A stretch of 64,000 nucleotides of DNA from Azophilus sp965220425 (GTDB lineage: Bacteria > Pseudomonadota > Gammaproteobacteria > Pseudomonadales > Azotimanducaceae): assembly GCA_965220425.1 (NCBI GenBank), contig OZ244830.1:682001-746000 (forward strand), written 5' to 3'. How positions within the stretch are numbered: position 1 is the stretch's first letter; every line of letters begins with the position of its first letter. The notes below the pieces were generated by a model. That model saw nothing but the letters and a program-made list of their open reading frames with translations. It had not been told where the DNA came from and searched no databases. Below are positions 46,828 through 52,976 of this stretch, in pieces. The position numbers were made by a program, and so were the translations under genes.

Positions 46828-47625
46828 CTGGATCTGATTCACACCCTATTGCTGGCGTTGCTGCAGGGGGTAACCGAGTTTCTTCCCATCTCCAGTTCGG
46901 CGCACCTCATACTGCCGTCGGAACTGGCGGGCTGGCCGGACCAGGGCCTTGAATTCGATATCGCCGTGCACCTGGGATCCCTGGCGGGAGTGCTGGCGTA
47001 TTTTCGCCGCGACTGCCGGGCCTTTGCGGTCAGCGGCTGGCGCTATCTGTACCACCGCCGGCAGGACGGGAATCTGGACCTGTTGCTCAAGATCGCTGCA
47101 GCCACGGTTCCCATCGCCGTCGCGGGCTATGGATTCTACGAGACGGTGCAGTCGCGCCTCAGGACCATCGAGTTCATTGCGGCGGCAACGATCTGCTTCG
47201 GGCTCCTGCTCTGGTGGGCGGATACGCGTCGCGGCGACGGCGAGGCGTTGAGTTGGCGCAACGCGCTGTTCATCGGGGTCGCCCAGGTCCTTGCTCTTGT
47301 ACCGGGCGCCTCCCGGTCCGGCATCGTCATATCGGCGGCACTGCTTCTGGGCCTGTCGCGGACCATGGCGGCACGGGTCGCTTTTCTGCTGGCCATTCCC
47401 ACCATCGCCGGTGCGGCGCTCCTGGCCAGTCTGGAGACCCCGGTCGCGGCGGAATCTCAAGCGCGGCCCCTCGACATGGCTGTCGGCGCCCTGGTGGCGG
47501 GACTGAGCGCCTGGTTCTGCGTGCACTACTTCATTGCGCTGGTGGAACGCACCGGTATGTTGCCCTATGTCATCTACCGGCTGATACTGGGCCTGGTTCT
47601 GATCGGAGTGGCGGCGACAGCATGA
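46828..47625 (+). CDS. uppP: undecaprenyl-diphosphatase UppP/BacA, probable CTG start
   Basis: Integral membrane phosphatase that recycles undecaprenyl pyrophosphate to the lipid carrier for peptidoglycan; overexpression gives bacitracin resistance. 265 residues, about eight transmembrane helices. Motif 1 is QGVTEFLPISSSAHLI (residues 13-28) and motif 2 is PGASRSGIVIS. The only start compatible with the promoter and the conserved N-terminus is CTG 46828, with AGGAG (46814-46818) 9 nt upstream. It overlaps the next gene by ATGA, so the two are coupled. Confidence 0.9.
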   Translation: MDLIHTLLLALLQGVTEFLPISSSAHLILPSELAGWPDQGLEFDIAVHLGSLAGVLAYFRRDCRAFAVSGWRYLYHRRQDGNLDLLLKIAAATVPIAVAGYGFYETVQSRLRTIEFIAAATICFGLLLWWADTRRGDGEALSWRNALFIGVAQVLALVPGASRSGIVISAALLLGLSRTMAARVAFLLAIPTIAGAALLASLETPVAAESQARPLDMAVGALVAGLSAWFCVHYFIALVERTGMLPYVIYRLILGLVLIGVAATA

Positions 47626-49484
47626 CACGGACTCTTCCGATGCTGGCCGTGCTGGTTTGCGCAGCCTGGTCTTCCGCGGCGGAAGCCAGGACCGGCAAAC
47701 CCATTCTGCACGGCCAGCACTGGATCGCGATCACCGGCAAACCCCTGGCGGCGACAGCCGGCGCCAGGATGTTCGAACAAGGCGGCAATGCCGTGGACGC
47801 GGCCTGCGCGATGCTCGCCGCTACCGCTACCATGTGGGACGTGCTCGGCTGGGGTGGGGAGACCCAGGCGCTCATCTATCACCCTGGCGAGCAGAAAGTG
47901 GTCGGCGTCAATGCGCTGGGTGGCGCACCGAGCGGCGCTACCGTCGAGTTCTTCAGAGAGCGCGGTATGGCGTACCCGCCGGAATTCGGGCCGTTGGCGG
48001 CGGTCGTACCGGGTACGCCGGGCGGCTTGATGGTCATGCTCGCCCGATACGGCCGCCTGTCCCTGGCCGAGGTGCTGGCGCCGGCAATCCGCATGGCCGA
48101 GGGGTATCCCATGGAGGCCTCGACGGCGGATTCCATCGAAGACATGAAGGAAACCATCCGCCAGTGGCCGGAGTCGAGGGACGTGTTTCTGGTGCACGCA
48201 GGCGAGCAACGCGAGGCCCCGCATGCGGGGGAGATCTTTCGGCAGCCGAACCTGAAGGCGACGCTCGAGAAACTGGTCGATGAAGAGGCGCAAGCCCTGG
48301 CACGCGGTATGAGCCGGGCGGACGCCATCGGTGAGGCGTATGAGCGTTTCTACACCGGGGACATCGCCAGGGAGTTCGTGCGCGGCTCCAGGGCGCTTGG
48401 CGGATTGCACACCCTGGATGACCTTGCCGACTGGCGGGTCTACGTGGAGGAACCGGTCACCGCGAACTACAAGGGCATTGATGTCTACAAGCTGACGACC
48501 TGGGTGCAGGGGCCGGTCATGCTGCAGGCGCTGAACATGCTGGAACGCTTCGATCTCAAGTCGATGGGCTACAACAGCGCGCGCTACATTCATACGCTCT
48601 ACCAGGTGATCTCGCTGGCGATGGCGGACCGCGACTTCTACTACGGCGACCCGTACTTTCCCCCGGAAGAGCCGATCGAAGGACTGCTCTCGAAGCGCTA
48701 TGCCGCCGAACGCGCAACCCTGGTCGACATGATACGAAACGACCCCGCCATCAAGCCCGGTAACCCCTATCGCTTTCAGCACGGCGACAACCCGTTTCTC
48801 GATGCGCTGGAGCGCTGGACCAATGTGCCGCGGCCGGGCGGTCTCAATCCTCCCTGGCAGGTTGCCGGTGTCGAATTCGAGGCGTTCGAGGCCAGTTTTA
48901 CCGCCGGGACTACGTCGATCCAGGCGGCGGACGCGGAGGGCTGGGTGGTTTCCGTCACCCCGTCGGGCGGCTGGATTCCGGCGACCATTGCCGGCAAAAC
49001 CGGCATCGGCATGAGCCAGCGCATGCAGAGCTTCGTGCTCGATGCGGATCAGAACCCGTACAATGTCGTGGCTCCGGGCAAAAGGCCCCGGGCGACCCTG
49101 ACGCCGGGCATCGCGCTGAAAAACGGCGAGCCCTATCTGTCCTTTGCGGTGCAGGGCGGGGATATCCAGGATCAGGTGCTGTTGCAGTTCTTCCTGAACA
49201 TGGTCGAGTTCGGCATGAACGTTCAGGAAGCGGTGGAGGCGCCCAACATCACGAGCTATCAGTTGCGCAACTCCTTCGCGGACCACCGGGCGCAACCGGG
49301 ACGCCTGTTGCTGAACGAAGAGACCCCGCCCCGGGTGCGCAAGGAACTGGTGGCGATGGGTTACGAACCCGTCTATCGGGAACGTACCTCCGGGCCGATC
49401 AATGCCATTTTCTTCGACCGGCGGCAGGGGACGTTTCAGGGTGGAGCGAGCGACTTCGGGGATGACTACGGCATTGCCTGGTAG
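47622..49484 (+). CDS. gamma-glutamyltransferase family protein, exported
   Basis: 620 residues with a signal peptide (MTRTLPMLAVLVCAAWSSAAEA) and the GGT fold of the Ntn-hydrolase superfamily. The early motif GARMFEQGGNAVDAACAMLA is well kept. The predicted autoprocessing nucleophile is the TT pair at 430-431 in AGTTSIQAADAEGWVVSVT. The C-terminal block LTPGIALKNGEPYLSFAVQGGDIQDQVLLQFFLNMVEFG also fits. The arginine that binds the gamma-glutamyl carboxylate in classical GGT is not visible: VNALGGAPSGAT replaces the usual FRE.AP segment. Substrate may therefore differ from glutathione. It is translationally coupled to uppP. Confidence 0.85.
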   Translation: MTRTLPMLAVLVCAAWSSAAEARTGKPILHGQHWIAITGKPLAATAGARMFEQGGNAVDAACAMLAATATMWDVLGWGGETQALIYHPGEQKVVGVNALGGAPSGATVEFFRERGMAYPPEFGPLAAVVPGTPGGLMVMLARYGRLSLAEVLAPAIRMAEGYPMEASTADSIEDMKETIRQWPESRDVFLVHAGEQREAPHAGEIFRQPNLKATLEKLVDEEAQALARGMSRADAIGEAYERFYTGDIAREFVRGSRALGGLHTLDDLADWRVYVEEPVTANYKGIDVYKLTTWVQGPVMLQALNMLERFDLKSMGYNSARYIHTLYQVISLAMADRDFYYGDPYFPPEEPIEGLLSKRYAAERATLVDMIRNDPAIKPGNPYRFQHGDNPFLDALERWTNVPRPGGLNPPWQVAGVEFEAFEASFTAGTTSIQAADAEGWVVSVTPSGGWIPATIAGKTGIGMSQRMQSFVLDADQNPYNVVAPGKRPRATLTPGIALKNGEPYLSFAVQGGDIQDQVLLQFFLNMVEFGMNVQEAVEAPNITSYQLRNSFADHRAQPGRLLLNEETPPRVRKELVAMGYEPVYRERTSGPINAIFFDRRQGTFQGGASDFGDDYGIAW

Positions 49485-49631
49485 GCGCGGCTGCAGGGGT
49501 CGAGAACCGGCCACGGCGGGCGCGAACCACCGCCTGGTAGAACGCTTGCCGCCGGGACCGGCCGAACCGGCATGCTCGACAGGGCGCTCGAGGGCGGCGT
49601 AACATCAGGGCCGTGGTTGGGGGGACGCGCC

Positions 49632-50486
49632 ATGGGCAAGGGCAAGACCGGTGGCAGCGAGTTCAGGCAGATCGGCGATGCGGCCTATCGCAAGGAGTTG
49701 TTCCGTCTGCAACTCGAACTGGTCAAACTGCAGGCCTGGATCAAGTACAAGGGACTCAAGGTCGTCGTGGTATTCGAAGGCCGCGACGCGGCCGGCAAGG
49801 GCGGCGTCATCAAGCGTATCACCCAGTACCTGAGTCCGCGTGTCTGCCGCGTGGCGGCGTTACCCGCACCTACCGAACGCGAGACCAGCCAATGGTATTT
49901 CCAGCGATACGTCGCGCACCTGCCGGCGGCGGGGGAGATGGTGCTGTTCGACCGAAGCTGGTACAACCGGGCCGGGGTCGAGCGCGTCATGGATTTCTGC
50001 ACCGATTCGGAATACCGGGAATTCCTGCGTTCCTGTCCGGAGTTCGAGCGCATGCTGGTGCGCTCGGACATCATCCTGATCAAGTACTGGTTCTCGGTTT
50101 CCGACGAAGAACAGGAGCGGCGATTCCGCGCCCGGATCGAAGAGCCGCACAAGCGCTGGAAACTGAGCCCCATGGACCTGGAGTCGCGCACGCGGTGGGT
50201 CGAATATTCCCGGGCCAAGGACGAGATGTTCGCCTGCTGCGACATCGAGCAGGCGCCCTGGTACGTGGTCAACGCGGATATCAAGAAAAATGCCCGGCTC
50301 AACTGCATCCGCCACCTGCTGAGCCTGATCCCCTACGAGGATCTGACACCGGAGCCCATCGAGCTGCCGAAGCGCAGGAGCGGCAAGGGATACGTTCGCC
50401 CGCCCATCTCGGATCAGACGTTTACGCCAGAGTGCTATCCCCGAGGCCGAGACGGGGCTTTTTCAGAGGAAACGGCCAAGGGTTAG
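49632..50486 (+). CDS. polyphosphate kinase 2 family protein
   Basis: PPK2 enzymes move phosphate between polyphosphate and nucleotides. 284 residues from ATG 49632, with GGGGGG 7-12 nt upstream. Walker A GRDAAGKGG (50-58), the DRSWYNRAGVERVM lid/Walker B region, and the C-terminal LINCIRHLLSLIPYED-like end are typical of single-domain PPK2 (class I length). A longer start at 49572 would add 20 unlikely residues. The TAG stop (50484-50486) lies in the TTAG that borders the adjacent palindromic element, so the last residues may have been set by the insertion. Confidence 0.9.
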   Translation: MGKGKTGGSEFRQIGDAAYRKELFRLQLELVKLQAWIKYKGLKVVVVFEGRDAAGKGGVIKRITQYLSPRVCRVAALPAPTERETSQWYFQRYVAHLPAAGEMVLFDRSWYNRAGVERVMDFCTDSEYREFLRSCPEFERMLVRSDIILIKYWFSVSDEEQERRFRARIEEPHKRWKLSPMDLESRTRWVEYSRAKDEMFACCDIEQAPWYVVNADIKKNARLNCIRHLLSLIPYEDLTPEPIELPKRRSGKGYVRPPISDQTFTPECYPRGRDGAFSEETAKG

Positions 50487-50642
50487 CCCGCATCGCTCAC
50501 CAACTTTCGTCGCGAGGGGGCACCCCTCGCATACAAAGGCTCAGCCGGGGAGCGCGAGGGGGCACCCCTCGCATACCGACCGCACGGCCGCGCTTACGCG
50601 ATGCATCGGCGTCCGCAGCAGGAAGTTGGTGAGCGATGCGGG
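50487..50642. mobile_element. 156-bp MITE-like palindromic element downstream of ppk2
   Basis: Perfect 20-bp terminal inverted repeats, 50487-50506 (CCCGCATCGCTCACCAACTT) and 50623-50642, are flanked by direct TTAG (50483-50486 and 50643-50646). CCC...GGG ends with a 4-bp TTAR-like duplication recall IS1380/piggyBac-type transposition; this family assignment is inference. No coding capacity is evident. Confidence 0.72.
50511..50576. repeat. 24-bp direct repeat pair inside the element
   Basis: Two identical 24-bp copies, 50511-50534 and 50553-50576, each contain the palindrome CGAGGGG-g/ca-CCCCTCG. They are 18 bp apart and occupy the interior of the 156-bp element. Confidence 0.8.
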
Positions 50643-50651
50643 TTAGTCTCG

Positions 50652-50912
50652 CTACAGTGACGATTCTCCTGTTCCCTTGGCGAGCGGCGTCCACTCGTTG
50701 CTGCTGACGTAGCCCTCAACCAGAGCCAGACGCTCTCGAATGGCAGCCTGGCCTTCCTGCAGGTTCTCGATTTTGGCCTCAAGTCTTGCATCACCCCTTT
50801 CAATCTTGCCGTCCAGCCAGACGGCTTGGCCAAGCACGGCAACGCCGACGGCGGCGATTGCCCGGAACTCGGGGCTCAGCTTGCCAGAGGACGCGGCGAA
50901 TTCCTTAGCCAT
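50652..50912 (-). CDS. small hypothetical protein with one membrane helix and a coiled coil
   Basis: 86 residues from ATG 50912. The N-terminus MAKEFAASSGKLSPEFRAI is followed by a hydrophobic stretch (AIAAVGVAVLGQAVWLDG), then a charged heptad-like region (GKIERGDARLEAKIENLQEGQAAIRERLALVEGYV) predicted to be a coiled coil. I do not recognise the family. It sits between two palindromic elements, 9 bp from one and 4 bp from the other, on the opposite strand to ppk2. It could be a cargo gene, a pre-existing gene that attracted insertions, or not a gene. A longer frame reaching 51059 would run through the second element. Confidence 0.5.
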   Translation of the reverse strand: MAKEFAASSGKLSPEFRAIAAVGVAVLGQAVWLDGKIERGDARLEAKIENLQEGQAAIRERLALVEGYVSSNEWTPLAKGTGESSL

Positions 50913-50916
50913 CCCT

Positions 50917-51163
50917 AGCCCGCATGTTGCACCAAGCCGCTTGTAGAGTTGCCGAACGTTGACTGTCTTTTCTCGGTTGCTTCCATACTTTCGGGAGTTG
51001 TTCCGGGTACAAAACACGCTGGCCGCGCCCTCGCCGGTCTTTTTGCCGTGTGCGCGCACATGCTCGCTTCACCATAGGCGTGGCTATGCCTTAAGCTCGC
51101 GAGCACGCGCACACGGCAAAAATCCTCGGCGATCATCGCGGCCCTTGGTGCAACATGCGGGCT
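50917..51163. mobile_element. 247-bp MITE-like element with nested inverted repeats
   Basis: Outer ends are perfect 20-bp inverted repeats, 50917-50936 (AGCCCGCATGTTGCACCAAG) and 51144-51163. Counting CCC/GGG as the tips, the flanking 4-mers are CTAG and CTGG, a near-match target duplication. Inside, a second perfect 17-bp repeat (51040-51056 TTTTTGCCGTGTGCGCG, and 51106-51122) makes a long hairpin. The outer ends resemble those of the 156-bp element (CCCGCAT...CACCAA). The remaining 85 bp to ssb (51164-51248) hold nothing I can identify. Confidence 0.68.
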
Positions 51164-51248
51164 GGAGTCTGCGCTGTTGTTCGGCCACACGGTCATTCGG
51201 TCGGCGTAGATTTATCGGGTTCGTCCGGCTTCGGCATGGGACAGGACA

Positions 51249-51710
51249 CTAGAACGGAATATCGTCGTCGAAATCGTCGTCGTCGCTGAGCGTGGGCGCG
51301 TTGGTGGCGGGCTGGTTATCCACGGGGGCGGGCGCGTCGCGCTGTTCGAAGCCGGAGGGCTGGCCGGCCTCGCCGCCCCGGCTGTCGAGCATCTGCATTT
51401 CCCGCGCCATGATCTCCGTGCGGTAACGCTTCTGGCCGTCCTGCTCCCAACTCGACGTTCTGAGGCTTCCCTCGATATAGACCTTGGAGCCTTTCTTCAG
51501 GTATTGCCCCGCTATCTCGGCCAAGCGGGAAAAGCAGACGACGTTATGCCACTCGGTGCGTTCCTGCTGTTCGCCGCTCTGCCGGTCGCGCCAGGCGTCG
51601 CTGGTCGCGACGCTGAAATTCGTCACGGGATTTCCGGCTTGTGAATACCTGGTCTCCGGGTCGCGGCCGAGGTTGCCGATCAGCATGACCTTGTTGATTC
51701 CCCGTGCCAT
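51249..51710 (-). CDS. ssb: single-stranded DNA-binding protein
   Basis: SSB coats single-stranded DNA in replication, repair and recombination. 153 residues from ATG 51710 (GGAAGG upstream): OB fold with RGINKVMLIGNLGRDPETRY, FSVATSDAW, EWHNVVCFSRLAEIAGQYLKKGSKVYIEGSLRT, then a disordered linker and the acidic C-terminal tip DDDDFDDDIPF that recruits partner proteins. It is not adjacent to uvrA as in E. coli. Divergent from nadD. Confidence 0.97.
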   Translation of the reverse strand: MARGINKVMLIGNLGRDPETRYSQAGNPVTNFSVATSDAWRDRQSGEQQERTEWHNVVCFSRLAEIAGQYLKKGSKVYIEGSLRTSSWEQDGQKRYRTEIMAREMQMLDSRGGEAGQPSGFEQRDAPAPVDNQPATNAPTLSDDDDFDDDIPF

Positions 51711-51860
51711 GAGCCTTCCCGCAACAGTTTTCGTGGCCGTGAAGTTTATCCGATTGCCGGGGCGAAACACACGTTCGGCGGCTTTAACTCCGGTGCGAGT
51801 TGCGCCCGGAAATGTGTCGGACGTTGCCGCTGGATGTGCTCGTCGGGAAGTGTGGTGCTT

Positions 51861-51866
51861 TATAAT
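51861..51866 (+). promoter_or_regulatory. -10 element of the nadD operon promoter
   Basis: A perfect TATAAT between ssb and nadD, with no good -35 at 16-18 bp. Transcripts starting near 51873 would begin upstream of the small leader frame and of nadD. Confidence 0.5.
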
Positions 51867-51898
51867 CGCGGAACCTGAAATCGAGAAGTCGAGCGGCC

Positions 51899-51955
51899 AT
51901 GGCGACGGAATTCCCGGGCGACGCGCTCCGCGCCGGCGAGCACCACAACCGTTGA
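51899..51955 (+). CDS. possible 18-codon leader peptide upstream of nadD
   Basis: ATG 51899 opens a frame MATEFPGDALRAGEHHNR that ends in TGA 51953-51955, overlapping the TTG start of nadD at 51952 (TTGA). This arrangement would couple nadD translation to the leader. The ribosome binding site is weak and there is no homology, so it may be chance. Confidence 0.35.
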   Translation: MATEFPGDALRAGEHHNR

Positions 51956-52578
51956 TCTGCCTGTTCGGCGGCACCTTCGATCCCGTGCACAACGGCCACC
52001 TGCACGCCGCCCGCACGGCGGCCAGGCGCCTGTCGTGCCGCACTCGCCTGGTACTTTCGGCCCGGCCGCCGCACCGTCCAGCGCCCGCGGCTTCCGCAGG
52101 AGACCGCTGGGCGATGCTGAACGCTGCCTGCGCCGGATATCCGGAACTCATTCCCGACGACAGTGAAATCCGTCGCCCGAACCACAGCTTCACGGTGGAT
52201 ACCCTCGCGCGGATACGCCGGCAATGCCCCGATGAGCCGGTATTCTGGGTGGTGGGAATGGATGCGTTTTGTGACTTGAGCACCTGGCGCCGGTGGCCGG
52301 AGGTGTTCGTCCTTGCGCACCTGCTGCTGCTGGAGCGTCCGGGCTCCGTTCTGGATGCGCCGGCCCGAGCGGTCTACGAACGATTCCGGCTGGATGGGGC
52401 GCCGTCTTCCGCCTGCGGCGGCATCCTGAAGATCGAAGCCCCCATGCCGGACGTGTCCGCTTCCCGCATCCGGACTCGCCTGGCCGAGGGCCGCCCGGTA
52501 TTGCATTTGCTCCCGCACGGGGTGGAAGCCTATATTAAGCAGCACGGACTCTACGCGGGAGACAGGACACCTGCATAG
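51952..52578 (+). CDS. nadD: nicotinate-nucleotide adenylyltransferase, TTG start
   Basis: NadD makes deamido-NAD from nicotinate mononucleotide and ATP. 208 residues from TTG 51952: ICLFGGTFDPVHNGHL carries the nucleotidyltransferase GGTFDPVH and HxGH motifs (residues 6-16), and the C-terminal SASRIRTRLAEGRPV has the ISSTxIR-type motif. No ATG or GTG lies near the conserved N-terminus. It overlaps rsfS by a few bases. holA/proA are not upstream, unlike in many relatives. Confidence 0.92.
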   Translation: MICLFGGTFDPVHNGHLHAARTAARRLSCRTRLVLSARPPHRPAPAASAGDRWAMLNAACAGYPELIPDDSEIRRPNHSFTVDTLARIRRQCPDEPVFWVVGMDAFCDLSTWRRWPEVFVLAHLLLLERPGSVLDAPARAVYERFRLDGAPSSACGGILKIEAPMPDVSASRIRTRLAEGRPVLHLLPHGVEAYIKQHGLYAGDRTPA

Positions 52579-52951
52579 CCAGACGGAAGCTTCAGCGACC
52601 GGGGAACGGGAGGCGCCCGAGCGTCTGCGCGACCGTATCGTCGACGCGCTGGAAAACCGCAAGGGGCGGGACATCGTTGCCCTGGATGTGGGCGCCCTGA
52701 CCGACATTACGGACTTCATGATCATAGCCAGCGGCACATCGAATCGTCACGTCAAGGCATTGGTCGACCAGGTGATCGAGGCGGCCAGGCGGCATCGGCA
52801 GAAGGTGCTGGGAGTGGAAGGCAGGGAAACCTGTGAGTGGGTACTGCTCGACCTCGGTGACGTACTGGTACATGTCATGCAGGCCGCCACGCGGGAGTTT
52901 TACGATCTGGAGCGGCTCTGGCGTCCCCTGGCCGCCGATTCCACAGGCTGA
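52571..52951 (+). CDS. rsfS: ribosome silencing factor RsfS, probable CTG start
   Basis: RsfS binds L14 on the 50S subunit and blocks subunit joining under starvation. The conserved region begins ERLRDRIVDALENRKGRDIVALDV and continues with ITDFMIIASGTSNRHVKALVDQV, LGVEGRETCEWVLLDLGDVLVHVM and FYDLERLW. The first ATG/GTG/TTG in frame is GTG 52688, which would cut off the conserved first helix and strand. CTG 52571, with GGGAG (52557-52561) 9 nt upstream and overlapping the nadD stop (52576-52578), gives 126 residues and is preferred. rlmH, which normally follows, is absent. Confidence 0.87.
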   Translation: MHSQTEASATGEREAPERLRDRIVDALENRKGRDIVALDVGALTDITDFMIIASGTSNRHVKALVDQVIEAARRHRQKVLGVEGRETCEWVLLDLGDVLVHVMQAATREFYDLERLWRPLAADSTG

Positions 52952-52976
52952 CCGGCACCGGTAATTCCCCCATTCC

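Noticed and set aside
49613..50632. A 339-codon frame overlapping ppk2 in another frame
   Set aside because: Low-complexity Arg/Gly/Pro translation; PPK2 motifs are all in the other frame.
50483..50660. CRISPR array (two direct repeats 18 bp apart)
   Set aside because: Only two repeat units, each palindromic and with a spacer too short; no cas genes nearby. Better explained as the interior of a MITE.
50504..50700. Short minus-strand frames coding repeated MRGVPPR in the element after ppk2
   Set aside because: They are translations of the internal 24-bp DNA repeats with no start signals or homology.
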